Part shown: one piece after another, positions 41,291 through 49,733 of the stretch
Position numbering within the stretch: the first letter of the stretch is position 1
Layout: the number at the start of each line of letters is the position of its first letter
DNA from: UBA6107 sp034430175
GTDB lineage: Bacteria > Chloroflexota > Anaerolineae > Anaerolineales > Anaerolineaceae
Direction of reading: 5' to 3'
Length of the DNA stretch: 64,000 nucleotides
NCBI GenBank assembly: GCA_034430175.1
Contig: DAOUFI010000032.1
Span: 62,001 to 126,000 of the forward strand
The notes under the pieces: generated by a model
The model's input: only the letters and a program-made list of their open reading frames with translations
What the model was told of the DNA's origin: nothing
The model's database searches: none
Program-made: the position numbers and the translations under genes

Positions 41291-41469
41291 TAAATCCAAA
41301 TCTGAGCGTCAAGGTAGTGTTGATCTCGGACTCTACAAGTTCTCGAGATCCAGAACCATGGTTTTCCGTTTTGATCTTATAACCGCTCGATATGCAATAT
41401 AATGGGTTTGTCCATTTAATGTAACAATGTCAAGTGGGATAGTATATTCTAGTGAGGTCTTGAGTTACG

Positions 41470-42054
41470 ATGCAGCCAACCAAACGATTATTTGTCAGTA
41501 TCGGTATACTGGTTATTTGCCTGATTATTTCCGCCTGTAGTGCTTCATACGCGAATCAGGCAGCGGCTACCTATACCCCATTGCCGACTTATACCCCAAA
41601 TCCCACTTACACTCCTTTCCCTACATACACCGCCACTCCGCACGCAACACCCACGTTTGAATACCGGTTGATTTCATGGATCGAGTTGAACGATTTTTTG
41701 GCCGCTGATCATACGAACTGGCACGAGTACGATTTCGAGACCTATAACTGTGTGAATTACGCCATGGAGTTGGTATCCAATGCCCGCGCTGAGGGGATCA
41801 ACGCCTGGATTGTTACGGTGATGTTCCAGGATTCTGACATTGGTCATGCGTTTGTCGCTTTTCCCACTACGGATAAAGGTACAATCTGGATCGAGCCGCA
41901 GACGGATTACGCTTATGCCGAGGTCCAGATGGGTGAACCATTATGCTGGAAGATCGAACCGAGCCGCTGTCAGGACTGGGGAATCGTTGTTGAGATTCAG
42001 CAGCCTGCGGAATGCGACTGGCATACCCACATGTGCTGGCAAAAGGAAGATTGA
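41470..42054 (+). CDS. Lipoprotein with transglutaminase-like C-H-E triad
   Basis: A 194-residue lipoprotein: signal peptide, lipobox ISAC (C23), a linker made of repeated YTP-x-P-T units (about 35-62), then a domain of about 130 residues. In it C94 (YNCVNYAME), H126 (IGHAFVAF) and E142 (IWIEPQ) follow the order and spacing of transglutaminase-like/papain-fold proteins. It may be a cysteine protease or amidase at the surface. Family unassigned; the triad is my reading. A short membrane peptide gene follows. Confidence 0.65.
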   Translation: MQPTKRLFVSIGILVICLIISACSASYANQAAATYTPLPTYTPNPTYTPFPTYTATPHATPTFEYRLISWIELNDFLAADHTNWHEYDFETYNCVNYAMELVSNARAEGINAWIVTVMFQDSDIGHAFVAFPTTDKGTIWIEPQTDYAYAEVQMGEPLCWKIEPSRCQDWGIVVEIQQPAECDWHTHMCWQKED

Positions 42055-42089
42055 CTCATTCCACTGATTGATTGAAAGGGGTGATATTG

Positions 42090-42209
42090 ATGCAAAAGAT
42101 CGCGAAGAGTTTATTCAGGGCAATATTTACTGGTTGGTTCTGTTTATTGCTTTGGGGGTTATTCATTAAGAGCAGCAGAATCACTCTTGATGCCAATCCA
42201 TATCAGTAA
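42090..42209 (+). CDS. Small membrane peptide (39 aa)
   Basis: ATG 42090 to TAA 42207-42209 encodes 39 residues: a basic start (MQKIAKSLFRA), one hydrophobic segment (IFTGWFCLLLWGLFI) and a polar tail. AAAGGGG ends 9 bases before ATG, a good ribosome binding site. It sits between the transglutaminase-like lipoprotein and comEC. Function unknown; the gene could be spurious. Confidence 0.5.
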   Translation: MQKIAKSLFRAIFTGWFCLLLWGLFIKSSRITLDANPYQ

Positions 42210-42230
42210 ATTTTCAGCTCCAGTATCCTG

Positions 42231-44519
42231 ATGATGCCCCTCTTCTGGATCGCCCTCGCCTTCGTCTCCGGATTGCTTTGTGCGAAAGTTTTCGCCCTCG
42301 CGTGGCTGGTCTGGCTGGGGATTTGCGTTTTTCTTCTTCTCCTGATTATTATTGGAAGAAAATACCTCTCTCAAAACTGGTTCTTCAGGAATGAAGGAAA
42401 GGTGCTGCGCGTCTGGCCGTTGGTCCTGGCGCTGTTCGTGGCGCTGGGAGGACTGCGATATTCACTTCAGCAGCCGCATTGGCGTGAATCGGATATTGCC
42501 TGGTATAACGATACCGGCATGTACACCTTGACGGCTGTCGTCAGTCAAAGCCCGGATATGCGAGAAGACGCCACTTATCTGACCGTATCCATGCGCGAGC
42601 TGTATGACCCGGCGACACTCACCTTTCACCGCGTTGGCGGCAAAGCGCTGATCCGCATCGCACCCGGCGGCGACTGGCAATTGGGTGACGTGCTCCACTT
42701 CAACGCCGCCCCCAAGACGCCAAAGGAGGACGAGGATTTTTCTTACCGCGATTACCTGGAGCGGTTCGGCATTCATACGGTGATCTATTATCCTGGCTCT
42801 GTCACACGGGTGGGCACCGGGCAGGCGGGATGGTTTGCCGCCGCGCTGGATAGCCTGCAGAGAAAAGCTTCACGGACGATTTTCGACATTTTTCCGCAAC
42901 CCGAAGCCGGGTTGATGGCGGGAATCCTGCTGGGGAATGACAAAGACCTGCCTGAATCGCTCAAACAGGCTTACCGTAACACGGGCACAGCTCATGTTAT
43001 TGCTATCTCCGGCTTCAATATGTCCGTGCTGGCAGGGCTGTGCATGGCACTCTTTTCGCGGGTGCTCAACAAACGGGTGACCATGCTTGTCTCGTCGCTG
43101 GTGCTGGTGGGTTACACCCTGTTTGTCGGAGCTTCTCCTTCGGTAATCAGAGCGGCAGTGATGGCTATTTTGGCATTTGGCGGACAGATTATTGGACGCA
43201 AACACGCCGGGTTGAACGTGCTTGGTCTCACCGCCGGGGTAATGACCGCTTTCAATCCATACCTGCCCTGGGATGCCAGCTTCCAGCTCACCTTCGCGGC
43301 AACGCTTGGATTGCTGCTTTTCGCCGATCCGATGAAGGTCTGGCTGAACAACCGGCTGGAACGGCGTTTCTCGGAACAAACCGCGGCTAAACTCACTGGT
43401 CCGGTCTGTGAATATTTTCTCTATTCACTAGCGGCACAGGTGATGACCCTGCCCGTGATCGCGCTGCAATTCCAACGCTTTTCGCTGACCACGCTCATTG
43501 CCAATCCGCTGGTGCTGCCGGTTCAATCAGCCATCCTCGTCGGCGGTATGACAGCCACCTTGGTGGGGATGATCCTGCCCGGCATGGGCAGGGTGCTCGC
43601 GTTGCCCGTTTGGGTACTGCTAGCCTGGAGCAATGATGTCTCAGCCTGGATCAACAGATGGCATTGGGGTTCCATTGCGTTATCAAAAACTGTTTCCATC
43701 CTTCTGGCAATAGGAGTGGTGATCATGGTTGTGCTGTTCACACTGAGAGAGCATCTTACCAGGATGCTCAAAAAGGTAAACTGGCTGTCGATTAGTCTGA
43801 CCTTGATGGTTGTCGCCGCGGTGATCGGTTCGCTGCTGCTGCGATTGCCGGATGGGAGACTGCACATGGAGTTGATCCGCGCGGGAGACGGGACGGGGAT
43901 TTTTTTGCGCGCCCCGGATGGCGCGACGCTGTTGATCGACCCGGGTGGCAGTCCGAATCAACTGGCAGCTGCGGTAAACCAGCAGATTTCCCCGTGGAAC
44001 TTCCATGTGGACGCTGCTCTCCTTACCAACCGGAATTCAGTGGATGATCTGGAGAGTATTTACGAAAAGCTCCCTATCCATCAGGCGATCCTGACGCTGC
44101 CCGTCCATCGCATCAGTGATGACCTGGTTCCTGTCACCTTGCCAGCAGGAATGCCCGTCAAACAACTGGAAGGTAGTGAAGTTATTCAATTGGACGACGG
44201 AGTGACTGTTACCCCGATTATTGAGGACGGCGAACACACTGCCTTGCTGATCGTTTACGGCAATACACGTATCCTCATTCCCGGCGGGATCAATCCGGAG
44301 AAACTGACCTCTCAACCAGTCGGCTCTCTTTCAGTGTTGATCCTCAACCGCGAAGACATCGCCAACCTCCCCGCCACCATGTGGACGAATTATGGCGCAC
44401 AGGTCATACTGTGGAACGACGTCTCATTAGTTCCTGACCCTGGCTGGATGGGTTTGGATCGATACACGGAAATCAATATCACCGCAGACGGGACAGGTTA
44501 TGCTCTTGACTGTAAATAA
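42231..44519 (+). CDS. comEC: ComEC/Rec2-type DNA-uptake channel with degenerate C-terminal hydrolase domain
   Basis: A 762-residue membrane protein. N-terminal DUF4131-like part, soluble OB-like region (about 95-200), then the competence domain with GLMAGILLGND, HVIAISGFNMSVLAG and GASPSVIRAAVMA (about 220-310) and about ten membrane helices. The C-terminal metallo-beta-lactamase-like part (about 545 on) is present but lacks every metal motif: LTHPDADH-type sequence is replaced by LTNRNSVDD (about 597), the later GD by GG (IPGGINP) and HHGS by NRED. DNA import may work, but strand degradation by this domain is unlikely. Weak ribosome binding site. Confidence 0.85.
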   Translation: MMPLFWIALAFVSGLLCAKVFALAWLVWLGICVFLLLLIIIGRKYLSQNWFFRNEGKVLRVWPLVLALFVALGGLRYSLQQPHWRESDIAWYNDTGMYTLTAVVSQSPDMREDATYLTVSMRELYDPATLTFHRVGGKALIRIAPGGDWQLGDVLHFNAAPKTPKEDEDFSYRDYLERFGIHTVIYYPGSVTRVGTGQAGWFAAALDSLQRKASRTIFDIFPQPEAGLMAGILLGNDKDLPESLKQAYRNTGTAHVIAISGFNMSVLAGLCMALFSRVLNKRVTMLVSSLVLVGYTLFVGASPSVIRAAVMAILAFGGQIIGRKHAGLNVLGLTAGVMTAFNPYLPWDASFQLTFAATLGLLLFADPMKVWLNNRLERRFSEQTAAKLTGPVCEYFLYSLAAQVMTLPVIALQFQRFSLTTLIANPLVLPVQSAILVGGMTATLVGMILPGMGRVLALPVWVLLAWSNDVSAWINRWHWGSIALSKTVSILLAIGVVIMVVLFTLREHLTRMLKKVNWLSISLTLMVVAAVIGSLLLRLPDGRLHMELIRAGDGTGIFLRAPDGATLLIDPGGSPNQLAAAVNQQISPWNFHVDAALLTNRNSVDDLESIYEKLPIHQAILTLPVHRISDDLVPVTLPAGMPVKQLEGSEVIQLDDGVTVTPIIEDGEHTALLIVYGNTRILIPGGINPEKLTSQPVGSLSVLILNREDIANLPATMWTNYGAQVILWNDVSLVPDPGWMGLDRYTEINITADGTGYALDCK

Positions 44520-44585
44520 GGCTGGATAGAGTCCCTCGAAAACCCGGATCATCCCCCGGCACTATTGTATTGAATTCATCTTCAA

Positions 44586-44617
44586 TTAATAATTTCTAAG
44601 GAATTATTAAGCGTTTT
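44586..44617 (+). terminator. Possible weak terminator after comEC
   Basis: A 9-bp AT-only stem TTAATAATT/AATTATTAA followed by GCG and seven T residues. Low stability makes this uncertain. Confidence 0.35.
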
Positions 44618-44706
44618 TTTACCCCAGATGACTAACATTCAGTCCATGAAAGGAAATTTCTCGAGGAAGATAATTTTTGAGAAATCTTATTCGTGGAGGT
44701 AAAAAG

Positions 44707-45927
44707 ATGTCAAAAAAGATCATGATTGCTTCTTCCATCCTTGTGATCGCGGCGATGTTGGCTGGATGTTCATCTCTGGCAAATGTACCTACGGAAGCTG
44801 CCAGCACCGCGACCCAGTCGCAGCCGGCCGTGGTCAAGAACATTACGACGGTCGAATTGCAGGATGCCTATGTGCAGATCTACCAAAGGGTGAATCCATC
44901 GGTGGTGGATATCCGCGTGGTACAAAATTCATCGTCTATGCAGGATTCGCAGTATTCGATTCCCAGCTTCCCGGGCTTTCCTCAGTTCAGCTCACCGCAG
45001 GATAACACCCCCAGCCAGGTGGAGGGAGCTGGTTTTGTCTACGATATGGATGGCGATATCATCACCAACAACCACGTTGTGAGTGACGCCCAGCGCATCA
45101 TCGTAACCTTCAACGATGGCACTGAAGCGGAAGCCACCCTGGTTGGCACCGATCCTGGAAGCGACCTGGCAGTGATCCGAGTGAACGTGGATCCTTCCCT
45201 TCTCAAACCGGTTACCCTGGCGGATTCCACCGCGTTGATGGTCGGGCAGATCACCATCGCCATTGGCAGCCCCTTCCAGCTTCAAGGCACAATGACCACC
45301 GGTGTCATCTCAGCCCTGGGCAGGACGATCGAAGCTTCATCGACCAGTAATTCAGGGGCGGCTACCTTCAGCATTCCCGATATCATCCAAACGGACGCGG
45401 CCATCAATCACGGCAATTCTGGCGGTCCGCTGCTTGACTTGAATGGCGACGTGATTGGTGTCAACACAGCCATTGAATCGACCAGCGACAGCAATGCCGG
45501 TATCGGTTACGCAATCCCCAGCGCGATTGTCAAATTAGTGGCTGACACCCTCATTAAAAATGGAAAATTCGAGCATACCTACCTGGGTATTGCCGCCTCG
45601 GCCATGGACTCGGATATTGCCAAAGCCATGAATCTTGATCCCAGCACACGCGGCGTTTTGATCACCCAGGTGGCCACCGGGGGTCCCGCTGAAAAAGCCG
45701 GACTGAAAGGTTATTCGAGCGAAGCATCAATTGACGGAGTGAGCTATTACATCGGTGGTGATATTATCACCAGCATCGATGGCACCACTGTGAAAAACTA
45801 TAATGACCTGATCTCATACCTGTTATTCCATACCGTGACTGGTCAAAAGGTGACACTTGGAGTGATTCGGGATGGAAAAGCCATCAATGTGGAGGTTAAC
45901 CTGATCGCCAGACCAAGCGGCGAGTAG
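44707..45927 (+). CDS. HtrA/DegP-like serine protease, lipid-anchored
   Basis: A 406-residue exported trypsin-like protease with one PDZ domain. Lipobox LAGC near residue 21; catalytic triad H123 (TNNHVVSD), D153 (GSDLAVI) and S238 (HGNSGGPL). The PDZ domain occupies about 300-400 (GVLITQVATGGPAEKAGLKG, DIITSIDG). It degrades or refolds misfolded envelope proteins. ATG 44707 is fixed by GGAGGT 6 bases upstream; the upstream in-frame start at 44677 is less likely. Standard family length. Confidence 0.93.
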   Translation: MSKKIMIASSILVIAAMLAGCSSLANVPTEAASTATQSQPAVVKNITTVELQDAYVQIYQRVNPSVVDIRVVQNSSSMQDSQYSIPSFPGFPQFSSPQDNTPSQVEGAGFVYDMDGDIITNNHVVSDAQRIIVTFNDGTEAEATLVGTDPGSDLAVIRVNVDPSLLKPVTLADSTALMVGQITIAIGSPFQLQGTMTTGVISALGRTIEASSTSNSGAATFSIPDIIQTDAAINHGNSGGPLLDLNGDVIGVNTAIESTSDSNAGIGYAIPSAIVKLVADTLIKNGKFEHTYLGIAASAMDSDIAKAMNLDPSTRGVLITQVATGGPAEKAGLKGYSSEASIDGVSYYIGGDIITSIDGTTVKNYNDLISYLLFHTVTGQKVTLGVIRDGKAINVEVNLIARPSGE

Positions 45928-45976
45928 AAATTACTACAAAATCGGTTTCTGCAATAAGAATACATGTAAATAGAAG

Positions 45977-46006
45977 AACCGGGTTTCTGTTTTTGAAACC
46001 CGGTTT
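45977..46006. terminator. Hairpin between htrA and the SDR gene
   Basis: AACCGGGTTTC (45977-45987) and GAAACCCGGTT (45995-46005) form an 11-bp perfect stem with a TGTTTTT loop between the two convergent genes. T-tracts are short on both sides. Confidence 0.65.
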
Positions 46007-46012
46007 ATGCTC

Positions 46013-47002
46013 TTAATCCGGTTGCGAACTCAGATAATCGTCGATCATCTTTTCATACATCAAATTTAGTGCCGGGTTCACCTTACGGCGGTTGGGATCA
46101 GCCATGTACCAGGAGGCAATCTCGCGCGCTCCCTGCGCGAACGGGATGGTGCAGACGAAGTCCGGTACCAATCTTCTGATCTTGCTGTTATCGAAGACCA
46201 CGCTGTATGATTTATCACCCAGCAACCCGGCACCCCAATCTTCGTCGTACATTGCGATCCGTTCCGAGGGGATGTGGATAAGATGAGGTTCCACCCCGAC
46301 GGCATGAGCCATCGTCTCGAAGATCTGATTCCAGGTGAGTGACTCGTCTGAGGTGATCTGAAAGGTTTCACCAATGGCGTGCGGATTCCCCAACAAGCCG
46401 GTGAAACCTTTGGCGAAATCGCGGTTGTGGGTGAGGGTCCACAGCGAGGTACCATCGCCGTGGACGATAACCGGTTTTCCACGCAGCATTCGGTCCATCA
46501 CTGTCCAACCGCCTTCGAACGGTAAAAGGGTTTTATCATAGGTGTGCGATGGGCGCACGATAGTGATCGGAAAATCTTTCTCGCGGTATTCCCGTACCAG
46601 GCGGTCTTCACAAGCGATCTTATCGCGCGAGTATTTCCAGAAAGGATTCTTCAAAGGGGTCGATTCTGTGATCGGAAGCGCCGCCAGGGGTTTCTGATAT
46701 GCCGACGCCGAACTAATAAAAACATACTGACCGGTGATCGACTCGAACAACTTGATGTCCCTTTCAACCTGTTCTGGCAAGAAGGCGATCCAATCAACCA
46801 CCGCGTCGAAGTTAATTCCTCCGAGCGCCTTGACCACGGAGGACGGATCATTGATATCCGCGGTAAGAACTTTGGCGCCGGCGGGGACGGGGCGAATCGA
46901 TTGACCGCGCGTCAACAGATAGAGTTCGATACCCCGTTCCAGTGCCAGTTCGGAACAGGCAGAGCTAATGATGCCGGTACCACCGACAAAAAGAACCTTC
47001 AT
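46013..47002 (-). CDS. NAD-dependent epimerase/dehydratase-like SDR
   Basis: A 329-residue extended short-chain dehydrogenase/reductase. The Rossmann loop is VGGTGIISS (residues 6-14, variant of GxxGxxG) and the catalytic pair is Y-x3-K in KYSRDKIACE (about 125), with SSASAY upstream. The C-terminal half resembles isoflavone-reductase/NmrA-like sugar-nucleotide SDRs of plastids and bacteria (CSP41-type). Substrate not assigned. GGAGGC precedes ATG. Divergent from folE. Confidence 0.8.
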   Translation of the reverse strand: MKVLFVGGTGIISSACSELALERGIELYLLTRGQSIRPVPAGAKVLTADINDPSSVVKALGGINFDAVVDWIAFLPEQVERDIKLFESITGQYVFISSASAYQKPLAALPITESTPLKNPFWKYSRDKIACEDRLVREYREKDFPITIVRPSHTYDKTLLPFEGGWTVMDRMLRGKPVIVHGDGTSLWTLTHNRDFAKGFTGLLGNPHAIGETFQITSDESLTWNQIFETMAHAVGVEPHLIHIPSERIAMYDEDWGAGLLGDKSYSVVFDNSKIRRLVPDFVCTIPFAQGAREIASWYMADPNRRKVNPALNLMYEKMIDDYLSSQPD

Positions 47003-47065
47003 GGTCGCCTCCGATCTTTGTTTGAGTCTAGTTTACCTTTTTCTGCTACTATATACAAATTTTTA

Positions 47066-47082
47066 TGTACAATCATTGTACA
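47066..47082. promoter_or_regulatory. Palindrome upstream of the folE promoter, operator candidate
   Basis: TGTACAA TCA TTGTACA is a 7-bp perfect dyad with a 3-base spacer, ending 4 bases before the folE -35 box, in the divergent SDR/folE spacer. Could be bound by an activator or repressor of either gene. Regulator unknown. Confidence 0.45.
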
Positions 47083-47086
47083 AACA

Positions 47087-47114
47087 TTGAATTTCGACTT
47101 TTAGCGCATATAAT
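47087..47114 (+). promoter_or_regulatory. Promoter of folE
   Basis: TTGAAT (47087-47092) and a perfect TATAAT (47109-47114), spacer 16 bases, 27 bases before the start codon. Confidence 0.65.
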
Positions 47115-47141
47115 TGTTCTTACATAGAAAGGAAGTGCAAA

Positions 47142-47801
47142 ATGACGAATGGATTGACCCCGGATGATTTCAGTATGGACGAACTACTGCAATTGAACCA
47201 ACGCAACATTCCGTCGGCCGAAATGAAGAAATATGAAGGATATATGGCAGAGATCTTTTCTGCTTTTGGTATGGATATTCAGACACCTTCCACGGTGGAT
47301 ACGCCGCGCCGATTTCTTGAAGCGCTTTATGAATCCACCAGTGGTTACGATGGTGACCCCAAGCTCATTAAGGCTTTTCCAAAGGAATGCCGCGGAGAAC
47401 CCGATTGCCGATTGAGCCAGGTGATTGAGGGCCCCATTCACTTCCATGCCCTGTGCGAACACCATGTTTTTCCGTTCTACGGGGAGGCTTATGTGGGATA
47501 CGTGGCTGACGAACGCATTCTCGGTATCTCCAAGCTCACGAGGCTGGTCCGCCTCTACACCAAACGTTTTGCCGTGCAGGAGCGCATTGGCTACCAGATA
47601 GCCGACACGCTCGAGGCGCTGATGCAACCCCATGGTGTGGCTGTTTTTATCCGCGCCAAACACATGTGCGTGGAGATGCGCGGCGTGCGCGAAATCTCAC
47701 CCGCCACGCGCACTACCGTATTTCGCGGGGTGTACGCCAATGACCCGGCGCTGCGGGCGGAATTCCTGAATGTTTGTGGGCTGAACCGGGCTTCTGCGTA
47801 A
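47142..47801 (+). CDS. folE: GTP cyclohydrolase I
   Basis: A 219-residue zinc enzyme catalysing GTP to 7,8-dihydroneopterin triphosphate, first step of folate or pterin synthesis. Zinc ligands are Cys and His in ALCEHHVFPF (about 105) and Cys in HMCVEMRGV (about 175); GISKLTRLV and QERIGYQIAD are family blocks. Length and order are typical. No other folate genes adjacent. A strong terminator follows. Confidence 0.95.
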   Translation: MTNGLTPDDFSMDELLQLNQRNIPSAEMKKYEGYMAEIFSAFGMDIQTPSTVDTPRRFLEALYESTSGYDGDPKLIKAFPKECRGEPDCRLSQVIEGPIHFHALCEHHVFPFYGEAYVGYVADERILGISKLTRLVRLYTKRFAVQERIGYQIADTLEALMQPHGVAVFIRAKHMCVEMRGVREISPATRTTVFRGVYANDPALRAEFLNVCGLNRASA

Positions 47802-47820
47802 AAGATTGGAAGTAAACGTT

Positions 47821-47851
47821 ATCCCCTGGCTTTTTCGTCAGGGGATTTTTC
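47821..47851 (+). terminator. Intrinsic terminator after folE
   Basis: ATCCCCTG (47821-47828) pairs with CAGGGGAT (47839-47846) and is followed by TTTTTCTT. Confidence 0.85.
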
Positions 47852-49321
47852 TTATCGTCCTTTACATCCACCGCCGCAAGCCTGGTTCCAGTGCCTGCCG
47901 TCGGTCTCCAGCAATTGGTCGCTCGCGACCGGCCCCCAGCTTCCCGGTTCGTAAAGGATGGGCTTTGGCGCATCCGGGTTCTCCCACCCTTGCAGGATGG
48001 GATCGATTAATTGCCAGGAAAATTCAGTCTGATCAGCACGGGTGAACAGGGAGGCATCGCCTAAAGTCACATCGAGCAACAGGCGCTCATAAGCTTCAGG
48101 CAGCGAATTCTCGCCGAATTCGTCGCGGTAGTAAAAATCCATCGTCACCGGGCGTGTGTCGGCAATGGTTCCGGGTACTTTCGCGGCAAAGATCAAATGA
48201 ATACCCTCATCGGGCTGCAAGCTAAGGGAAAGCAGGTTGGAGGAAGCGGTAAATTCCGATTGCATCGGGAAAATGCGGTGCGGAACGTTCTTGAACTGGA
48301 TGATGATCTCGCTGACCTTCTCTGCCAGCTTCTTGCCTGAGCGCAGGTAGAAGGGCACTCCCTGCCAGCGCCAGTTGTCCACATAGAGGCGCATAGCTGC
48401 GTAGGTGGGGATTCTGGAAGCGGGATCGACGTTGGCTTCAGCGGTATAACCGCGGTATTGACCCACCACGGTCTCGCTGGCAGCCTCTGCTGCCGGGATG
48501 GGGCGGATGGCGCTGATGACTTTCATCTTCTCGTCGCGCAGGGCGTCCGCTTTATAAGAACTGGTCGGTTCCATGGCCACCAGGGTGAGTAGTTGCAGCA
48601 GATGGTTTTGGAACATGTCGCGGATCACACCAGCCTTGTCGTAATACTTGCCGCGAGTTTCCACCCCCACCGTCTCGGCCACGGTGATCTGAACGTTGTC
48701 AATATAATTGCGGTTCCAGAGGGGTTCGAAAATGGTGTTGGCAAAACGTGCCACCAAAATATTCTGGACAGTTTCCTTGCCCAGGTAATGGTCGATACGG
48801 AAAACCTGGTCTTCGCGCAGCACCTGGTGGATGGCGTCGTTCAGGTTGCGGGCGGTCTCGAGACTGGTACCGAAGGGTTTTTCGATCACCACACGCCGCC
48901 AACCTCCGTTTTCACGCAACTGGCCGGTTTTTGCCAGCCCGTTGATGATCTCCAGAAAGTATTCAGGAGGCGTGGCCAGATAGTAGACCCGGTTATCGGA
49001 AGTGCTTTCAGCTCCATCCAACCGCGCGGCGATGTTACTATAGGTCGTATCGTCGTTGAAATTCCCTGACAGGTAAGTCAACCTTTGCGTGAACTTCGTC
49101 CAGGCGACCTCATCCACCGTCATGTGGTTCAGATCGGTCAACCCTTCGTGCGAAAGGGTGCGGAAATCGTCATCCGTCCAGGGACGGGTGGCCACACCCA
49201 GAATGTTGAGATCAGATGAAAGGCGGCCTTTCGTCTGGAGATTGAACAGCGCGGGGATCAACTTGCGACGGGAGAGATCTCCCGACGCGCCAAAGATCAC
49301 GAAAGTGGTTTTTCCGTTCAT
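47852..49321 (-). CDS. zwf: Glucose-6-phosphate 1-dehydrogenase
   Basis: A 489-residue enzyme of the oxidative pentose phosphate pathway, oxidising glucose 6-phosphate with NADP+ or NAD+. Coenzyme loop FGASGDLSRRKL (residues 9-20), EKPFGTS (about 147) and the substrate/catalytic motif RIDHYLGKETVQN (about 174-186). Full family length. No gnd or pgl in the window. It is convergent with folE and shares the terminator space. Confidence 0.95.
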   Translation of the reverse strand: MNGKTTFVIFGASGDLSRRKLIPALFNLQTKGRLSSDLNILGVATRPWTDDDFRTLSHEGLTDLNHMTVDEVAWTKFTQRLTYLSGNFNDDTTYSNIAARLDGAESTSDNRVYYLATPPEYFLEIINGLAKTGQLRENGGWRRVVIEKPFGTSLETARNLNDAIHQVLREDQVFRIDHYLGKETVQNILVARFANTIFEPLWNRNYIDNVQITVAETVGVETRGKYYDKAGVIRDMFQNHLLQLLTLVAMEPTSSYKADALRDEKMKVISAIRPIPAAEAASETVVGQYRGYTAEANVDPASRIPTYAAMRLYVDNWRWQGVPFYLRSGKKLAEKVSEIIIQFKNVPHRIFPMQSEFTASSNLLSLSLQPDEGIHLIFAAKVPGTIADTRPVTMDFYYRDEFGENSLPEAYERLLLDVTLGDASLFTRADQTEFSWQLIDPILQGWENPDAPKPILYEPGSWGPVASDQLLETDGRHWNQACGGGCKGR

Positions 49322-49413
49322 GGTTTATCCTTATCCCTTTATCAGATGCAGACCATTTGGGAAAGTTACCTGGGAAAAAGACCAATACAGGGATTCCGCC
49401 AAACCGAAACCTA

Positions 49414-49683
49414 TTATAGAATCATCAAAACCCGCTTGTGGCTGCCAAGCTCGGCGCATAATGCATCGACCTGTTCCCGTGATTGCGCGAGGAATTCCAC
49501 CGAAACCGATCGGTACTTTTTTTCTCCGCTCAAATTGTAGACGATGTTCTCCTCTAGCAGGTCAGGGACATGACGGCGCACGATCTCAATGACAAACGAT
49601 TGGAAATCGTCGAGGTTCTCACCGATGATTCTAAGTGGGTACACCAAGGGAAATTCAAGTTGTGGTTGGGAAGAGTTGTCCAT
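49414..49683 (-). CDS. YbeD/DUF493 family small protein
   Basis: An 89-residue protein from the chosen start. LEFPLVYPLRIIGENLDDF and the terminal VLMIL strand fit the ACT-like DUF493 (YbeD) family, found near lipoate genes in other bacteria; function unproven. Several in-frame ATGs exist (49716, 49704, 49695, 49683); I favour 49683, closest to the family N-terminus, which also leaves room for a promoter before the divergent SIS gene. Only the start is in doubt. Confidence 0.75.
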   Translation of the reverse strand: MDNSSQPQLEFPLVYPLRIIGENLDDFQSFVIEIVRRHVPDLLEENIVYNLSGEKKYRSVSVEFLAQSREQVDALCAELGSHKRVLMIL

Positions 49684-49733
49684 ATCCTGTCTCATTTGTC
49701 CCATTATAACCGTCATTCATGGAGGAATCACGA

